A DNA stretch of 64,000 bases from Abyssisolibacter fermentans (GCF_001559865.1 NZ_LOHE01000090.1:1-64000); one strand, 5' to 3'. Shown: positions 28,698 to 40,482, counted from the stretch's first letter. The notes: generated from the sequence alone by a model not told the origin. Numbers and translations are program-made.

Positions 28698-30230
28698 TTA
28701 ATGCTTAAAATGTCGCATATTTGTGAAAACCATAGCAATGCCTAGTTTATCACAAGCTTTAATAGACTTTTCGTCTCTAACAGAACCCCCTGGTTGTATT
28801 ATAGCAGTTATACCTGCTTTAGCAGCAGCTTCGACACAATCAGGAAATGGGAAGAAAGCATCTGATGCCATTACTGCACCATTTGTTTTTCCTTCAGACT
28901 GCTTAATAGCATTTTCTAAAGCCCAGATCCTACTAACTTGCCCCGGTCCTACTCCTATAGTGCCTTTATCTTTGGCTAAAACAATACCATTTGATTTTGT
29001 GTTTTTAACAGTTTTCCATGCAAATAGTAAATCTTCAAGTTCACTCTCAGAAGGTTTAACTTTTGTAACAACTTTCAATTCACCATCTAATAATTTATTA
29101 TCTTTCTCCTGTACTAATAATCCTCCAAGTACTTTCTTTACATCATAAGTTTTATAATCATTTTTCTTTATATCATCAAGCTTTAATATTCTAATATTCT
29201 TTTTAGAAGTTAACACTTCTAAAGCTTCTTTACTATACTCTGGAGCAACTAAAACTTCAACGAAAATTTCATTTATTAATTTTGCAGTATCTTCTTCTAT
29301 TTTACCGTTTGCAACTACTATTCCACCATATATAGATATTTTATCGCCTTCATATGCCTTTTTATAAGCTTCATGAATATTATTAGCACTACCAATGCCA
29401 CAAGGGTTTGCATGTTTAACAGCTACCACTGTTGGTTCATCAAATTCTTTTAATATCTCTATTGCACCATTTGTATCGTTGATATTATTAAAGGATAACT
29501 CTTTACCATGAAGCTGCTGAGCCCTTACAAGGGTGCCTTCTGTGCCTGTAATTTGAGCATAAAATGCTGCTTTTTGATGCGGATTTTCTCCATATCTTAA
29601 TTCTTGCTTTTTCTCATAACTTAATGTAATTGTTTCTGGTAAAATTATATCCAGTTTCTCATTAAAATAATCTGATATTAATGTATCGTAGTTACTAGTA
29701 TGCTGAAATACTTTAGCAGCTAATTTCTCTCTGATTTCTAATGTTGTATTACCATCTGCTCTAAATTCATCTAATATCATATTATAATCTTCAGGATCTA
29801 CAGCAACTGTAACAAATTTATAGTTTTTAGCTGCTGCCCTAAGCATAGAAGGGCCTCCAATATCTATATTTTCTATAACTTCTTCATGAGTCACTCCTTG
29901 CTTTAATACTGTTTGCTTAAATGGATACAAGTTATTTACAACTAAATCTATTGCATTTATATTTAGTTCCTCCATTTTTTCTACATGTGAATTATTGTCC
30001 CTTATTGCTAATAAGCCACCATGTATTCTTGGATGCAATGTCTTAACTCTACCATCAAAGCACTCTGGGAATTGAGTAATCTCTGAAATATCAATTACAT
30101 CAAGCCCTGCTTCCTTTAAAACTCTTGATGTTCCCCCAGTTGATATAATCTCCCAACCTAATTTTACAAGCTCTTTAGAAAAATCTACTATACCAGTTTT
30201 GTCAAAAACACTTATCAACGCTCTTCTCAT
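28698..30230 (-). CDS. purH: Bifunctional AICAR transformylase/IMP cyclohydrolase PurH
   Basis: The last two steps to IMP. It is 510 residues. The N-terminal MGS-like cyclohydrolase begins '[21 protein letters not shown]', with '[16 protein letters not shown]' and '[13 protein letters not shown]'. The transformylase part includes '[14 protein letters not shown]', '[14 protein letters not shown]' and the C-terminal '[31 protein letters not shown]'. It is 17 nt after purN. Confidence 0.97.
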   Translation of the reverse strand: MRRALISVFDKTGIVDFSKELVKLGWEIISTGGTSRVLKEAGLDVIDISEITQFPECFDGRVKTLHPRIHGGLLAIRDNNSHVEKMEELNINAIDLVVNNLYPFKQTVLKQGVTHEEVIENIDIGGPSMLRAAAKNYKFVTVAVDPEDYNMILDEFRADGNTTLEIREKLAAKVFQHTSNYDTLISDYFNEKLDIILPETITLSYEKKQELRYGENPHQKAAFYAQITGTEGTLVRAQQLHGKELSFNNINDTNGAIEILKEFDEPTVVAVKHANPCGIGSANNIHEAYKKAYEGDKISIYGGIVVANGKIEEDTAKLINEIFVEVLVAPEYSKEALEVLTSKKNIRILKLDDIKKNDYKTYDVKKVLGGLLVQEKDNKLLDGELKVVTKVKPSESELEDLLFAWKTVKNTKSNGIVLAKDKGTIGVGPGQVSRIWALENAIKQSEGKTNGAVMASDAFFPFPDCVEAAAKAGITAIIQPGGSVRDEKSIKACDKLGIAMVFTNMRHFKH

Positions 30231-30247
30231 AATTCATACCTCCTGTA

Positions 30248-30874
30248 TTAACCTTTCATTATTGCTTTATTGTTTTTAATAATTAACTTATCATCACAAT
30301 ACAGCTTTATAGCTTTAACTAGTATTTTATGTTCTATATTTAAAACCTTTTTCTTTAATGAATCTAAACTTTCATCATCATCTATTTTTACCACGTCTTG
30401 TAATATAATCGGTCCTGTATCAGTTCCTTCATCAACAAAATGTACTGTAGCTCCTGTTACTTTTACACCCTTTTCTAAAACAGCATTATGAACACGCTCT
30501 CCATAATATCCACCACCACAAAAACTTGGTATTAAAGAAGGGTGTATATTTATTATCCTGTTTTTATATTCACTTATAAACTCAGGGGTTAATATTTTAA
30601 GATAACCTGCAAGAACTACTAAATCAACATCTCTAAGTTTTAGTTGTTTTATGATTTCATCATTAAATTCTGTTATGTCCTTATATTCTTTGCTATTTAT
30701 AAACAAAGCATCTATATCATTTTTTTTAGCTCTTTCAAGTCCATAAGCGTTAGATTTATTGGATATTACAACCTCAATTGATGCATTTATTTGACCATTA
30801 TTTACTGCATCTATAATTGATTGTAAATTAGTTCCTCCACCAGATATCAATACACCTATTTTTATTTGTGACAT
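30248..30874 (-). CDS. purN: GAR transformylase PurN
   Basis: Folate-dependent transfer of a formyl group to GAR, 208 residues. '[19 protein letters not shown]' at the N-terminus, '[14 protein letters not shown]', the catalytic '[12 protein letters not shown]' (Asn/His pair), and '[19 protein letters not shown]' all match. It overlaps the end of purM by 13 nt, so it is translationally coupled. Confidence 0.97.
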   Translation of the reverse strand: MSQIKIGVLISGGGTNLQSIIDAVNNGQINASIEVVISNKSNAYGLERAKKNDIDALFINSKEYKDITEFNDEIIKQLKLRDVDLVVLAGYLKILTPEFISEYKNRIINIHPSLIPSFCGGGYYGERVHNAVLEKGVKVTGATVHFVDEGTDTGPIILQDVVKIDDDESLDSLKKKVLNIEHKILVKAIKLYCDDKLIIKNNKAIMKG

Positions 30875-31896
30875 AGCTTGACACCATCTTTGCCGTTTAC
30901 GACTTCACCTAATAAATATACTTTTTCATTAATTTCTTTTAGATAGTCTATGATTTCCTCTACTTCATTTGATGGCACAGCCATAACCATACCTACACCC
31001 ATATTAAAAGTTCTATACATTTCATCTAGTTCTATATCTCCTAACTCTCTAATAATATCAAATATAGGTGGTGTATCTATAACTCTTGTATTAATATTTG
31101 CCATGCAATTTTCAGGAAGCATCCTTGGTATATTCTCATAGAATCCTCCTCCTGTTATATGACTAATTCCCTTTATGTTAAATTTCTCTATTAATTTAAA
31201 TACTGGTTCATAGTATATTCTTGTTGGCTTTAATATCTCTTCTCCTATAGTAGTTTCAAGATTATCAAATCGTTTATTTATATCTGTTTTATTAACATCA
31301 AATAGTACTTTTCTAACTAAGGAAAAACCATTACTATGAAGCCCAGATGAAGGTAAACCGATAATAACATCTCCAGCTTCTATATCAAAACCATTTATTA
31401 TATTCTTTTTATCTACTATTCCAACACAAAATCCCGCTACATCATATTCTCCATCACTATAAAATCCAGGCATTTCAGCAGTTTCTCCACCTATTAATGA
31501 AGCACCACATTTTAAACATCCGTTAGCTACTCCCTCTACAATATCAGATACTACTGTTGGCTTTAACTTACCAGTTGCTATATAATCTAGGAAAAACAGA
31601 GGTTTTGCACCTTGACACAGAATATCATTTGCACACATTGCTACACAATCTTCTCCTATGGTATCATGCTTATCCATCATAAAAGCAATCTTTAATTTTG
31701 TTCCAACTCCATCTGTTCCAGAAACTAAGACTGGTTCTTCATATTTGTCTTTATCTATTGCAAATAATCCACCAAATCCTCCTAAATCTGATATTACATT
31801 TTTACTAAAAGTCTTCATAACACTTTTTTTCATAAGCTTTACTGATTCATATCCGGCTTTGACATCAACACCAGAAGATTTATAAGTTAAACTCAT
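30862..31896 (-). CDS. purM: AIR synthetase PurM
   Basis: Converts FGAM to AIR, 344 residues. It has '[23 protein letters not shown]', '[16 protein letters not shown]', '[21 protein letters not shown]', 'ETAEMPGFY' and '[15 protein letters not shown]'. ATG 31896 follows AAAGGAGG; the frame also opens at a TTG (31914) that overlaps this ribosome binding site, so the shorter start is chosen. It lies just after purF. Confidence 0.95.
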   Translation of the reverse strand: MSLTYKSSGVDVKAGYESVKLMKKSVMKTFSKNVISDLGGFGGLFAIDKDKYEEPVLVSGTDGVGTKLKIAFMMDKHDTIGEDCVAMCANDILCQGAKPLFFLDYIATGKLKPTVVSDIVEGVANGCLKCGASLIGGETAEMPGFYSDGEYDVAGFCVGIVDKKNIINGFDIEAGDVIIGLPSSGLHSNGFSLVRKVLFDVNKTDINKRFDNLETTIGEEILKPTRIYYEPVFKLIEKFNIKGISHITGGGFYENIPRMLPENCMANINTRVIDTPPIFDIIRELGDIELDEMYRTFNMGVGMVMAVPSNEVEEIIDYLKEINEKVYLLGEVVNGKDGVKLCHK

Positions 31897-31915
31897 ATTA
31901 ATACCTCCTTTCAAC

Positions 31916-33310
31916 TTACTTTAATTGTTCTTTCTTATTATTTCCTTCTAAAGGTACTTCCATTGGATAGTCTCCATCAAAACATGCTTTGCAAAAACCT
32001 TTATTACCTCCTGCTTTAGACAAACCTGCTATTGATAAATATGCTAATGAATCAGCACCTATTAATTCTCTTATTTCTTCAATAGATTTATTTGCACCTA
32101 TTAACTGATTCCTATAAGGTGTATCTATTCCAAAATGACATGAATAAGCTACTGGAGGTGAACTAACTCTCACATGAACCTCTTTAGCTCCTGCTTTTTT
32201 TAACATCTCTACAAGTCTCTTGCTGGTAGTCCCTCTCACTATAGAATCATCCACCATAACTACCCTTTTACCTTCTACATTATGCTTTAATACATTAAGC
32301 TTTATTTTAACTCCTTGTTCTCTCATTTCTTGGTTAGGCTGTATAAATGTTCTGCCTATATATTTGTTTTTTATCAACCCTATACCAAATGGAATACCTG
32401 ATTCTTCAGCAAAACCTATTGCTGCAGGAGTGCCTGAATCAGGTACTGATATTACAACATCTGCTTCAACAGGCGACTCTTGAGCTAATATTTTGCCTGT
32501 TTCACTTCTAAACAAATACATATTAATACCATCTATCGTACTATCTGGTCTTGCAAAATATATAAGCTCAAATATGCATAAGTTCTTTCTACACCATTTA
32601 TCACTCTTAAAACTTTGTAATCCATTTTCATCTATAATTATTATTTCACCAGGTTCTACATCTCTCATATATTCAGCTCCAATAGTATCTAAAACACAAC
32701 TCTCAGAAGCTAAAACATAACCTCCACTAATTTTACCTATACAAAGAGGTCTTAATCCATGTGTATCTCTAACACCAATAAGCTTGTTATCTGTCATCAT
32801 TACTAATGCAAATGAACCTTTTACTACTTCCATGACTTTTCTAAGTGACTCTTCGATATTACTTTTATGATGTCTAGCAAGCAGATTTGCAATAACTTCT
32901 GTATCTATTGATGTTTGGAATACTACACCTGAATCTTCAAGCATATCTCTAATTGCCTGAGCATTAACTAAATTACCGTTATGTGCTAAAGCTATGTCAC
33001 CTTTTTTATATTTAACAACCAATGGTTGTGCATTTTCTATATAACTTTCTCCTGTAGTAGAATATCGTACATGACCTATACCTATTTTTCCATTTAGTTT
33101 TTGTATAATGTCATCATTAAATACCTCAGGTACTAGACCCATGTCTTTGTAATATTCTATTTGATTATTATTACTAACAGCTATACCAGCACTTTCTTGT
33201 CCTCTATGTTGCAAAGCATATAGCCCATAGTATAAAAGATTAGCTATATCAGTTTTTTCCTCAGAATAAACACCAACAACGCCACATTCTTCATGTAATT
33301 TATCTTCCAA
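31916..33310 (-). CDS. purF: Amidophosphoribosyltransferase PurF (Fe-S type)
   Basis: First committed step of purine synthesis. About 464 residues with a short propeptide (LEDKLHEE) before the catalytic Cys in '[10 protein letters not shown]', as in Bacillus-type enzymes that are processed. The glutaminase domain has '[10 protein letters not shown]' and '[11 protein letters not shown]'; the transferase domain has the PRPP loop '[16 protein letters not shown]'. Cysteines in 'LCIFEL', 'SCHFG' and 'CKACFDGD' fit the [4Fe-4S] site. AGGAGG lies inside the longer frame (ATG 33328), so TTG 33310 is the likely start. It is separated from purC by 407 bp of repeats. Confidence 0.93.
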   Translation of the reverse strand: MEDKLHEECGVVGVYSEEKTDIANLLYYGLYALQHRGQESAGIAVSNNNQIEYYKDMGLVPEVFNDDIIQKLNGKIGIGHVRYSTTGESYIENAQPLVVKYKKGDIALAHNGNLVNAQAIRDMLEDSGVVFQTSIDTEVIANLLARHHKSNIEESLRKVMEVVKGSFALVMMTDNKLIGVRDTHGLRPLCIGKISGGYVLASESCVLDTIGAEYMRDVEPGEIIIIDENGLQSFKSDKWCRKNLCIFELIYFARPDSTIDGINMYLFRSETGKILAQESPVEADVVISVPDSGTPAAIGFAEESGIPFGIGLIKNKYIGRTFIQPNQEMREQGVKIKLNVLKHNVEGKRVVMVDDSIVRGTTSKRLVEMLKKAGAKEVHVRVSSPPVAYSCHFGIDTPYRNQLIGANKSIEEIRELIGADSLAYLSIAGLSKAGGNKGFCKACFDGDYPMEVPLEGNNKKEQLK

Positions 33311-33387
33311 CTTATTACCTCCTCTCATAACTCTCTGATACCATCTAGAACACGAAATATCGTAAACTTTTTAAAATATATTTTTCC

Positions 33388-33706
33388 ACCATTAACCGTC
33401 ATATCTAAGCATTCACTCTCTAGCTTAAAACCAACCTACCATTAAGTCTCTAGGAACCATGCAGAGTTTCTTTTAATAACGCCTTAATGCACGTGTTTTT
33501 CCTCTAATTTTTCAATCCTAAAAAACACATACATTACGAAGCCTTAAAAGATTCATGCATGGTTCTCACTATATTATGTCACGAGCTTAGTAATGCATTT
33601 AAACCATTAACCACATAACTAAGCATCCAAAAACTTTCTAGTCACAGATAGCAACCATTATGTCTATAGGAGACATGCAGGGTTTCTTTCTACAGCAACT
33701 TATGCA
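33388..33706. repeat. Imperfect direct repeat inside the pur operon
   Basis: Two copies of about 105 bp (33388-33492 and 33603-33706) share 'ACCATTAACC', 'TCTAAGCAT', 'ACCATTA.GTCT.TAGGA', 'CATGCAG.GTTTCTTT' and 'CTTATGCA'-like blocks. A partial third segment lies near 33540-33570. They lie in the purC-purF gap and so should be in the operon mRNA. Short dyads such as GTCTCCTATAGAC suggest RNA hairpins. No ORF; function unknown. Confidence 0.55.
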
Positions 33707-33717
33707 AGGTTCTCAGC

Positions 33718-34419
33718 CTAACTCAATCTATTCAAAACTTCTATATAAGCTTCTTCCACATCCCCTAAATCTCTTCTAAATCTATCCTTATCAAGCTTCT
33801 TGTTAGTTTGAATATCCCATAATCTACATGTATCAGGAGATATTTCATCCGCTAATACAAGTTTGCCTTGATGTAAACCAAATTCTAATTTGAAATCTAT
33901 AAGATTCATTCCTTTTTGATTAAAGTATTCACATAATACTTCATTAACTCTAAAAGCATATGTTTTAATCATGTCAACCTGTTCCTGAGTTGCTAATTCA
34001 ATAGCACTTATATGATACTCGTTGATCATTGGATCTCCTAAATCATCATCTTTGTAGCAAAATTCTAGTACTGTAGATTTCATTTTTGTACCTTCTTCTA
34101 AACCTAATCTCTTTGCTAAGGAACCTGCTGCTACATTTCTAACTATTACTTCTAGTGGAAGTATTTCTACAGCTTTAACTAACATTTCTCTGTCATTTAG
34201 TAATTCTATAAAATGTGTAGGTACTTTCATTTCTTCTAACATTTTAAATAACAATGCAGACATTTTATTATTTACAACACCTTTGCCTACAATAGTTCCT
34301 TTTTTCACACCATTAAAAGCTGTTGCATCATCTTTATATTCAACAATATATTTCATCTCGTCATCAGTTTTAAAAACCTTCTTAGCTTTTCCTTCATACA
34401 ACATTTCTAGTTTTTTCAT
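33718..34419 (-). CDS. purC: SAICAR synthetase PurC
   Basis: Joins aspartate to CAIR, 233 residues. '[20 protein letters not shown]', 'KDDATAFNG', '[16 protein letters not shown]', 'LIDFKLEFG' and '[14 protein letters not shown]' are all family signatures. ATG 34419 is preceded by GAGGGGAG; the frame opens at 34452, but the extra residues are not family-like. It lies 37 nt after purE. Confidence 0.96.
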   Translation of the reverse strand: MKKLEMLYEGKAKKVFKTDDEMKYIVEYKDDATAFNGVKKGTIVGKGVVNNKMSALLFKMLEEMKVPTHFIELLNDREMLVKAVEILPLEVIVRNVAAGSLAKRLGLEEGTKMKSTVLEFCYKDDDLGDPMINEYHISAIELATQEQVDMIKTYAFRVNEVLCEYFNQKGMNLIDFKLEFGLHQGKLVLADEISPDTCRLWDIQTNKKLDKDRFRRDLGDVEEAYIEVLNRLS

Positions 34420-34456
34420 ATTTAAAACTCCCCTCTGTATATTATTTATCAATTTT

Positions 34457-34942
34457 TTATAATCTTTCTTGAACAGCTTTATCTTTTTTCTCTACTTCCT
34501 CAGCCATTTCAACTCTGTATTGTTTTAACTTATCTCTTAACTCCTCATATTTAACAGACAAAATTTGAATAGCTAATAATGCAGCATTTTCAGCTCCATT
34601 TATGGCTACTGTTGCAACTGGAATGCCTTTTGGCATTTGAACTATTGATAATAGTGAATCTAATCCATCCATTGTGGATGATTTGATAGGCAAACCTATA
34701 ACAGGTAATACTGAAACTCCAGCTAATATTCCTGGTAAATGTGCCGCCTTACCAGCTGCTCCAATAATCAATTCAAAACCCATATCTTCAGCATTATTTG
34801 CAAATTCAATGGCTTTAAACGGTGTTCTATGTGCCGATATAACTCTTACCTCAGTTTCTACTCCAAAGTCATGTAATATTTTTAGCCCTTTTTCAACTAT
34901 TGGAAAGTCAGAATCACTACCCATTATCACTGCAATTTTCAT
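34457..34942 (-). CDS. purE: N5-CAIR mutase PurE (class I)
   Basis: 161 residues. '[28 protein letters not shown]', '[15 protein letters not shown]', '[12 protein letters not shown]' and '[35 protein letters not shown]' match class I PurE. Class I normally needs PurK to make N5-CAIR; no purK is in this window. Confidence 0.96.
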   Translation of the reverse strand: MKIAVIMGSDSDFPIVEKGLKILHDFGVETEVRVISAHRTPFKAIEFANNAEDMGFELIIGAAGKAAHLPGILAGVSVLPVIGLPIKSSTMDGLDSLLSIVQMPKGIPVATVAINGAENAALLAIQILSVKYEELRDKLKQYRVEMAEEVEKKDKAVQERL

Positions 34943-34955
34943 ATAACTTCCTCCT

Positions 34956-37900
34956 CTAACTAAAATAATTTACACCTGCTTTAAAAATACCTTGATCTTT
35001 GTTTCCAGAAACATTCTTACATATGTCTTTTCCAATTCTCTCTGAATGACCCATTTTACCTAATATTCTACCATCAGGACTTGTTATTGCTTCTACTGAG
35101 TAGTATGAACCATTCGGATTAATTTTACCATCATAGCTTGCGTTACCTTCAAAATCGACATATTGAGTAGCTATTTGTCCATTTTCAATAAGCCTATCCA
35201 TTGTTGATTCTGGTGCTACAAATCTACCTTCACCATGTGATAGTGCAATATTGTGAATATCCCCTACTTTCACATTGTTAAACCAAGGTGATAAATTTGA
35301 TGTTACTTTTGTCAATGCCATGCGTGAAATATGTCTGCCAATTTTATTAAATGTAAGAGTAGGACTATTTTCATTGATATTTTTTATTTCTCCATAAGGA
35401 AGTAATCCTAGTTTTATTAAAGCTTGAAATCCATTACATATACCAAGCATTAGACCGTCTCTTTTGTTAAGCAAACTCATAACTGCTTCTTTAACTTTAG
35501 GATTTCTAAATACTGCTGCTATAAATTTACCAGACCCGTCAGGTTCATCACCAGCACTAAACCCACCCGGTAATGCTACAATTTGACTTTCACTAATATG
35601 CTTTACAAAGACCTCAATAGACTCCTGTATATGATTAGCTGTAAGGTTCTTAAATACACAAGTGTCTACTATACCTCCAGCTTTCTCGAATGCTTTTTGA
35701 GTGTCATACTCACAATTTGTACCTGGAAATACTGGTATAAATATTCTAGGCTTTGCTACTTTGATACTAGGTGTTATTTTGTTACCTTTTGTATAGCTAA
35801 TATTTTTAATTTCTCCACTGATATCTTCTTTTATTGGATAAACACTGTTTAATTTATCCTGCCAAACTATTATAGCTTCATCTATCGGAATACTTACTTC
35901 ATTCATTTCTATTGAAGACTTATTGTTTGTCTTTCCTAATTTGATGTAATTTATATCACCAAATAAAGTATCTATATCATATTGACTATCAATTTCTAAT
36001 ATAAAAGAACCATCGTCGTTACTAAATAAATCATAGTTTAAGTCTTGATTAATAGTAACCCCAATTTTATTTCCAAAAGACATTTTACTAATCGTAGCTG
36101 CTGCTGCTCCAAACTTTATTGTTGATGCTGATAAAATCTTTCCTTTTTGAATAAGTGAGCTAATAGTTCTATATGTTTTGTCTAAGTTTTCAAAGTTAGG
36201 TACTTCATTATCATCTTTTTCTATAGGTATTAACAAAATATTACTATCAGTTTTTTTAAATTCTGTTGAAATTATATTTTTACAGCTTCCTATTCCTACT
36301 GCAAAACTAACTAATGTTGGAGGTACATGTATATCTTTAAAACTTCCAGACATACTATCTTTTCCTCCTATTGCAGCTATTTTTAATTTCTTCTGAGCAT
36401 AAAAAGCACCTAATAATGCACTAAATGGTTTACCCCATTTTATTTCATCCTTACCGAGCTTCTCAAAGTATTCTTGAAAACTAAGGTATATTTCTTCATA
36501 TCTTCCACCCATTAAAACTATTTTGGATACTGACTCTATTACTGCATATATCGCTCCGTGAAAAGGACTCCAACTTGATATATTTGGATTAAATCCATAT
36601 GACATAAAAGTAGATGTATCAGTTTCTCCTTCTATTACTGGTAGTTTTGCAGCCATCCCTTCAGCAGGAGTAAGTTGATATTTTCCTCCAAAAGGCATTA
36701 ATACAGTATTTGCACCTATTGTGCTGTCAAATCTTTCTGCTAAACCTTTTTGAGATGCTACATTTAGTTTTCTTAAATTAGCTAACCATTGTTCTCTTAG
36801 GTTATTGTAAGCTGTTTTATCTGCTCTTTTGAAATAATTACTATCTTCTATAGGTTTTTCTACAAGTACTTTGGTGTTTTGTTTTACCCCGTTAGTATCT
36901 AAAAAATCTCTACTTATGTTTAATATATTGTTATCTTTCCATATCATTTTTAATCTTCTATCATCTGTAACTTTTGCAATAACTGTTGCTTCAAGATTTT
37001 CCTCATCAGACAATTTTATAAATTTGTCTGCATCTTCTTTAGCAACTACTACAGCCATTCTTTCTTGAGATTCAGAAATAGCAAGTTCTGTACCATCTAA
37101 ACCTTCATATTTCTTAGTAACCTTATCTAAATATATTTCTAAACTATCAGCAAGCTCACCTACAGCTACTGAAACTCCTCCAGCACCAAAATCATTACAT
37201 CTTTTAATTAATTTTGTTACCTCTTTATTTCTAAATAATCTTTGTATCTTTCTTTCAACAGGTGGATTTCCTTTTTGAACTTCAGCACCACAATTTAATA
37301 TTGATTCTTCTGTATGTGCCTTTGATGAACCTGTTGCTCCTCCACAGCCATCTCTTCCTGTTCTTCCACCTACTAATAACACTACATCTCCACATTTTGG
37401 CGTTTCCCTTACTACATTTTCTTTCTTAACAGCACCTATTACTGCTCCAATTTCCATTCTCTTAGCTACATATCCATCATTATATATCTCTGTTACCTGT
37501 CCTGTTGCAAGTCCAATCTGATTACCATATGAGCTGTATCCTTCTGCCGCTTCAGTACATATTTTTCTCTGAGGCAATTTACCACTCATAGTTTTCTCGA
37601 TTGGCAGTGTTGGATCTCCCGCTCCTGTAACTCTCATTGCTTGATATACATACGCTCTTCCTGATAATGGATCTCTTATTGCTCCACCTAAACAAGTAGC
37701 CGCTCCTCCAAATGGTTCTATTTCAGTAGGATGATTGTGTGTTTCGTTTTTAAACATTACTAACCAATCTTCATTTTTACCATTTACAACTGCATTTACT
37801 ACAACACTACATGCATTAATTTCTTCAGATACATCTAATTTATCTAAGTACCCTTTTTTCTTTAGCTCTTTCATTCCTAATGTTGCTATATCCATTAAAC

Positions 37901-38717
37901 AAACATCTTTTTGTCTGTCTTCATATACATAACTTCTTGAATCTAAATACTCTTTATAAGCTTTTTTTATTGGTTCAGAAAACTTGTTTTCTTCAATTTT
38001 TACATCTTCTATATTAGTTTGAAATGTAGTATGTCTACAGTGATCTGACCAATAAGTATCTATTACCTTTAACTCAGTTATTGTTGGATTTCTTTTCTCA
38101 GTGTTTTTAAAGTAATCTCTACAAAACTCTAAGTCTTCAATGCTCATTGCAAATCCCATAGTATCTCTAAATTCTTTTATTGCTTCTAAATTCATATCTA
38201 TAAATCCATCTATAGTACTAACAGTTTTAGGTTCATCATAATTGTTTATTAATGAATCAAATACCTCTAATGAAGCTTCTCTTGAATCAACTGGATTGAT
38301 AATGTAAGCTTTTATTTTGTTTAAATCAGCTTCGTTAATATTTCCTTTTAATGCTATTAATTTTGCTGTCTTTACTATTGGTTTATTCTTTGTTAGTATT
38401 TGTATACATTGAGCTGCTTGATCTGCTCTTTGATCATATTGACCAGGAAGGTATTCTACAGCAAATACTGTGTAATCATTAAGTTTTTCTAATACATATT
38501 CACATACAGTATCTACATTAGGTTCAGATAGTATTGTATCTACTATATTTTGTAGATGTTCCTCACCTATCCCTTGAATATCGTATCTATTAATAACTCT
38601 AACATCCTCTAATTCTTTTATTCCTAAAGCTTTTTTTAAATCTTTAAATAAATGTTCTGCTTCATTTGCAAATTGAGATTTTTTCTCAACATAAATTCTT
38701 TTCACATCCAAAGTCAT
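34956..38717 (-). CDS. purL: FGAM synthase PurL, large single-chain clostridial type
   Basis: Converts FGAR to FGAM using glutamine, about 1253 residues. One chain combines the PurS-like N-terminus, the two ATP-binding synthase halves ('NETHNHPTEIEPFGGAATCLGGAIRDPLSGRAY' near 330; 'GGKDSMSGSF' near 790) and a C-terminal glutaminase. The glutaminase carries 'FPGTNCEYDTQKAF', the nucleophile Cys in 'LMLGICNGFQAL' and 'LSHGEGRF'. Most Firmicutes instead have separate purS, purQ and purL, so the fused form is a lineage marker. ATG 38717 has AGGAG at 8 nt; GTG 38720 is adjacent. It is the first gene of the pur operon. Confidence 0.95.
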   Translation of the reverse strand: MTLDVKRIYVEKKSQFANEAEHLFKDLKKALGIKELEDVRVINRYDIQGIGEEHLQNIVDTILSEPNVDTVCEYVLEKLNDYTVFAVEYLPGQYDQRADQAAQCIQILTKNKPIVKTAKLIALKGNINEADLNKIKAYIINPVDSREASLEVFDSLINNYDEPKTVSTIDGFIDMNLEAIKEFRDTMGFAMSIEDLEFCRDYFKNTEKRNPTITELKVIDTYWSDHCRHTTFQTNIEDVKIEENKFSEPIKKAYKEYLDSRSYVYEDRQKDVCLMDIATLGMKELKKKGYLDKLDVSEEINACSVVVNAVVNGKNEDWLVMFKNETHNHPTEIEPFGGAATCLGGAIRDPLSGRAYVYQAMRVTGAGDPTLPIEKTMSGKLPQRKICTEAAEGYSSYGNQIGLATGQVTEIYNDGYVAKRMEIGAVIGAVKKENVVRETPKCGDVVLLVGGRTGRDGCGGATGSSKAHTEESILNCGAEVQKGNPPVERKIQRLFRNKEVTKLIKRCNDFGAGGVSVAVGELADSLEIYLDKVTKKYEGLDGTELAISESQERMAVVVAKEDADKFIKLSDEENLEATVIAKVTDDRRLKMIWKDNNILNISRDFLDTNGVKQNTKVLVEKPIEDSNYFKRADKTAYNNLREQWLANLRKLNVASQKGLAERFDSTIGANTVLMPFGGKYQLTPAEGMAAKLPVIEGETDTSTFMSYGFNPNISSWSPFHGAIYAVIESVSKIVLMGGRYEEIYLSFQEYFEKLGKDEIKWGKPFSALLGAFYAQKKLKIAAIGGKDSMSGSFKDIHVPPTLVSFAVGIGSCKNIISTEFKKTDSNILLIPIEKDDNEVPNFENLDKTYRTISSLIQKGKILSASTIKFGAAAATISKMSFGNKIGVTINQDLNYDLFSNDDGSFILEIDSQYDIDTLFGDINYIKLGKTNNKSSIEMNEVSIPIDEAIIVWQDKLNSVYPIKEDISGEIKNISYTKGNKITPSIKVAKPRIFIPVFPGTNCEYDTQKAFEKAGGIVDTCVFKNLTANHIQESIEVFVKHISESQIVALPGGFSAGDEPDGSGKFIAAVFRNPKVKEAVMSLLNKRDGLMLGICNGFQALIKLGLLPYGEIKNINENSPTLTFNKIGRHISRMALTKVTSNLSPWFNNVKVGDIHNIALSHGEGRFVAPESTMDRLIENGQIATQYVDFEGNASYDGKINPNGSYYSVEAITSPDGRILGKMGHSERIGKDICKNVSGNKDQGIFKAGVNYFS

Positions 38718-38720
38718 CAC

Positions 38721-39003
38721 TAAAACTCCTTTGCTAAGATTGTAAAAAATTATTTTATATATTAACTCCGATTCATAGAATCAGAGATTTTTACGTTATT
38801 ATTTCGTTTCTGTTCTATTGTTAATATTTATAAATTGCTATTTATTTATTCCTATTGTCAAAAATTAAACTTTGTTTTTAAAGTATTAATATTTCAGGGT
38901 ACTTTTGTTTACTCTTGTTTGCTCCTTTTTAATAGGTAACTCAGACTTCGTCTGAGTAAGCGACTCACACTAAATTATAAATTTAGGTTCGGTGCTTAAA
39001 ACA
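38721..39003. other. Upstream region of the pur operon
   Basis: A hairpin CTCTGATTC / GAATCGGAG (about 38764-38788, minus strand) precedes a T-rich stretch in the leader and could attenuate. A solo module of the repeat family (38935-38998) follows. I see no purine aptamer here, unlike upstream of the neighbouring permease. Confidence 0.4.
38935..38998. repeat. Solo internal module of the MITE-like family
   Basis: GTCTGAGTAAGCGACTCAC and TATAAATTTAGGTTCGGTGC match the module seen in elements B and D and in the tandem array at 20243. The termini are absent. Confidence 0.6.
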
Positions 39004-39042
39004 AAAGTCCGAATAGTTTATATGCTATTTCGGACTTGTTTT
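39004..39042 (-). terminator. Terminator of the purine permease gene
   Basis: AAGTCCGAATAG and CTATTTCGGACTT flank an 8-nt loop and end in a T tract, immediately after the permease stop codon. It separates this gene from the pur operon. Confidence 0.85.
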
Positions 39043-39048
39043 TTATTA

Positions 39049-40434
39049 TTAATGAGGTAAGATAGTAAATCTTGCTATAAACAATATTGCAAGCACATAG
39101 ATTGCTGGATGTACTTCTTTTCCTCTTCCAGTAGCTAATTTTGTTATTGGATAGAATATTAATCCAGCTGCAATACCATTTGCTATACTGTAACTAAAAG
39201 GCATAATAGCCATTGTTAAGAATGCTGGTAGAGCCTCAGTAAAATCTTCAAAATCTATATATTTTACAGATGTCATCATCAATACTCCAACAATTATAAG
39301 TGCTGGTGCTGTAGCTTCTCCCGGTACAATTCCCACAAATGGTGCTAAGAATAATGATAATAAGAATAATACTCCAACTGTTACTGATGTTAATCCAGTT
39401 CTTCCACCTTCACTTACACCTGATGTACTTTCAACATAAGTTGTTGTTGTAGATGTTCCTATTAAAGCACCTACAGATGTTGCTATTGCATCTGCAAATA
39501 ATGCTTTTTCCATATTTTTAAGTTTACCTTGTTCATTAACAAACCCAGCTTTTTGTCCTGTTCCAATTAATGTTCCAATTGTATCAAACATATCAACAAG
39601 ACTGAAAGATATTACTACAGTTATAACACTCATTATAGCTCCTATAAATGAAGCCTCTCCTAAATTTAATAATCCTTTAAAATCTAATGCAAATAATGTT
39701 GGCTTTAAGCTAGGAATAGACCAACTAAATGCATCTGGTATATGAGTTACTCCAAAAGGTATTCCTAATAAAGTTGTTACTACTATACCTATTAAAATTG
39801 CTCCTTTTACTCTTCTAGCCATAAGTATTCCCATAATTACTAAACCTATCAATGGTACAAAAGTACTAGCTTGTGTAAAGTCTCCGAATTCAACTAATGT
39901 AGCAGGATTACTTACTACTATATGTGCTGATTTTAAACCTATCAATGCTATAAATAATCCGATACCACCACCAATTGCTCTTTTAAGAGAATCCGGTAAA
40001 GCATTAACAATTGCTTCTCTTAAACCAGTAACAGTTAATATAATAAATAAGATTCCTGATATAAATACTGCTGCTAAAGCTTGTTGCCATGTATAATGTA
40101 ATTGTAAAACAACTCCATAAGTAAAAAATGCATTTAAACCCATACCAGGTGCCAAAGCAAATGGTAGATTTGCATATAATCCCATTATCAAACAGCCTAC
40201 AAGTGCTGCTAGACAAGTTGCAACAAATACCGCTCCTACAATTGGGTCTTCAAAACCAATGTTTGCAGCTTCAGCTGCATCTCCTAATAAACCAGCTTGA
40301 TTCATTCCTGCTAATTTTAAAATGTTCGGGTTAACAAATATAATGTATGCCATTGTTACAAAAGTAGTTATTCCAGCCATTATTTCTGTTTTAACATTTG
40401 TTTTGTTTTCCTTTAATTTGAAAAATGATTCCAT
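39049..40434 (-). CDS. NCS2-family purine (guanine/hypoxanthine) permease
   Basis: A 461-residue membrane protein with about twelve to fourteen helices, of the AzgA/PbuG branch: 'VKTEIMAGITTFVTMAYIIFVNPNIL' at the N-terminus, 'LPFALAPGMGLNAFFTY', 'GIGLFIALIGLKSAHIV', 'SFSLVDMFDTIGTLIGTGQKAGFVN' and 'ESTSGVSEGGRTGLTSV'. It imports guanine, hypoxanthine or possibly adenine by proton symport. The guanine aptamer in front supports a guanine or hypoxanthine role. It is monocistronic. Confidence 0.93.
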   Translation of the reverse strand: MESFFKLKENKTNVKTEIMAGITTFVTMAYIIFVNPNILKLAGMNQAGLLGDAAEAANIGFEDPIVGAVFVATCLAALVGCLIMGLYANLPFALAPGMGLNAFFTYGVVLQLHYTWQQALAAVFISGILFIILTVTGLREAIVNALPDSLKRAIGGGIGLFIALIGLKSAHIVVSNPATLVEFGDFTQASTFVPLIGLVIMGILMARRVKGAILIGIVVTTLLGIPFGVTHIPDAFSWSIPSLKPTLFALDFKGLLNLGEASFIGAIMSVITVVISFSLVDMFDTIGTLIGTGQKAGFVNEQGKLKNMEKALFADAIATSVGALIGTSTTTTYVESTSGVSEGGRTGLTSVTVGVLFLLSLFLAPFVGIVPGEATAPALIIVGVLMMTSVKYIDFEDFTEALPAFLTMAIMPFSYSIANGIAAGLIFYPITKLATGRGKEVHPAIYVLAILFIARFTILPH

Positions 40435-40482
40435 TACAGTAACCCCCTAAAATTTTTATTAATACTCTGAGCAAAAAACAAA

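Noticed and set aside
38721-39003. Purine riboswitch in front of the pur operon
   Set aside because: No P1-P2-P3 aptamer with the conserved loop sequences is present; only a simple hairpin was found.
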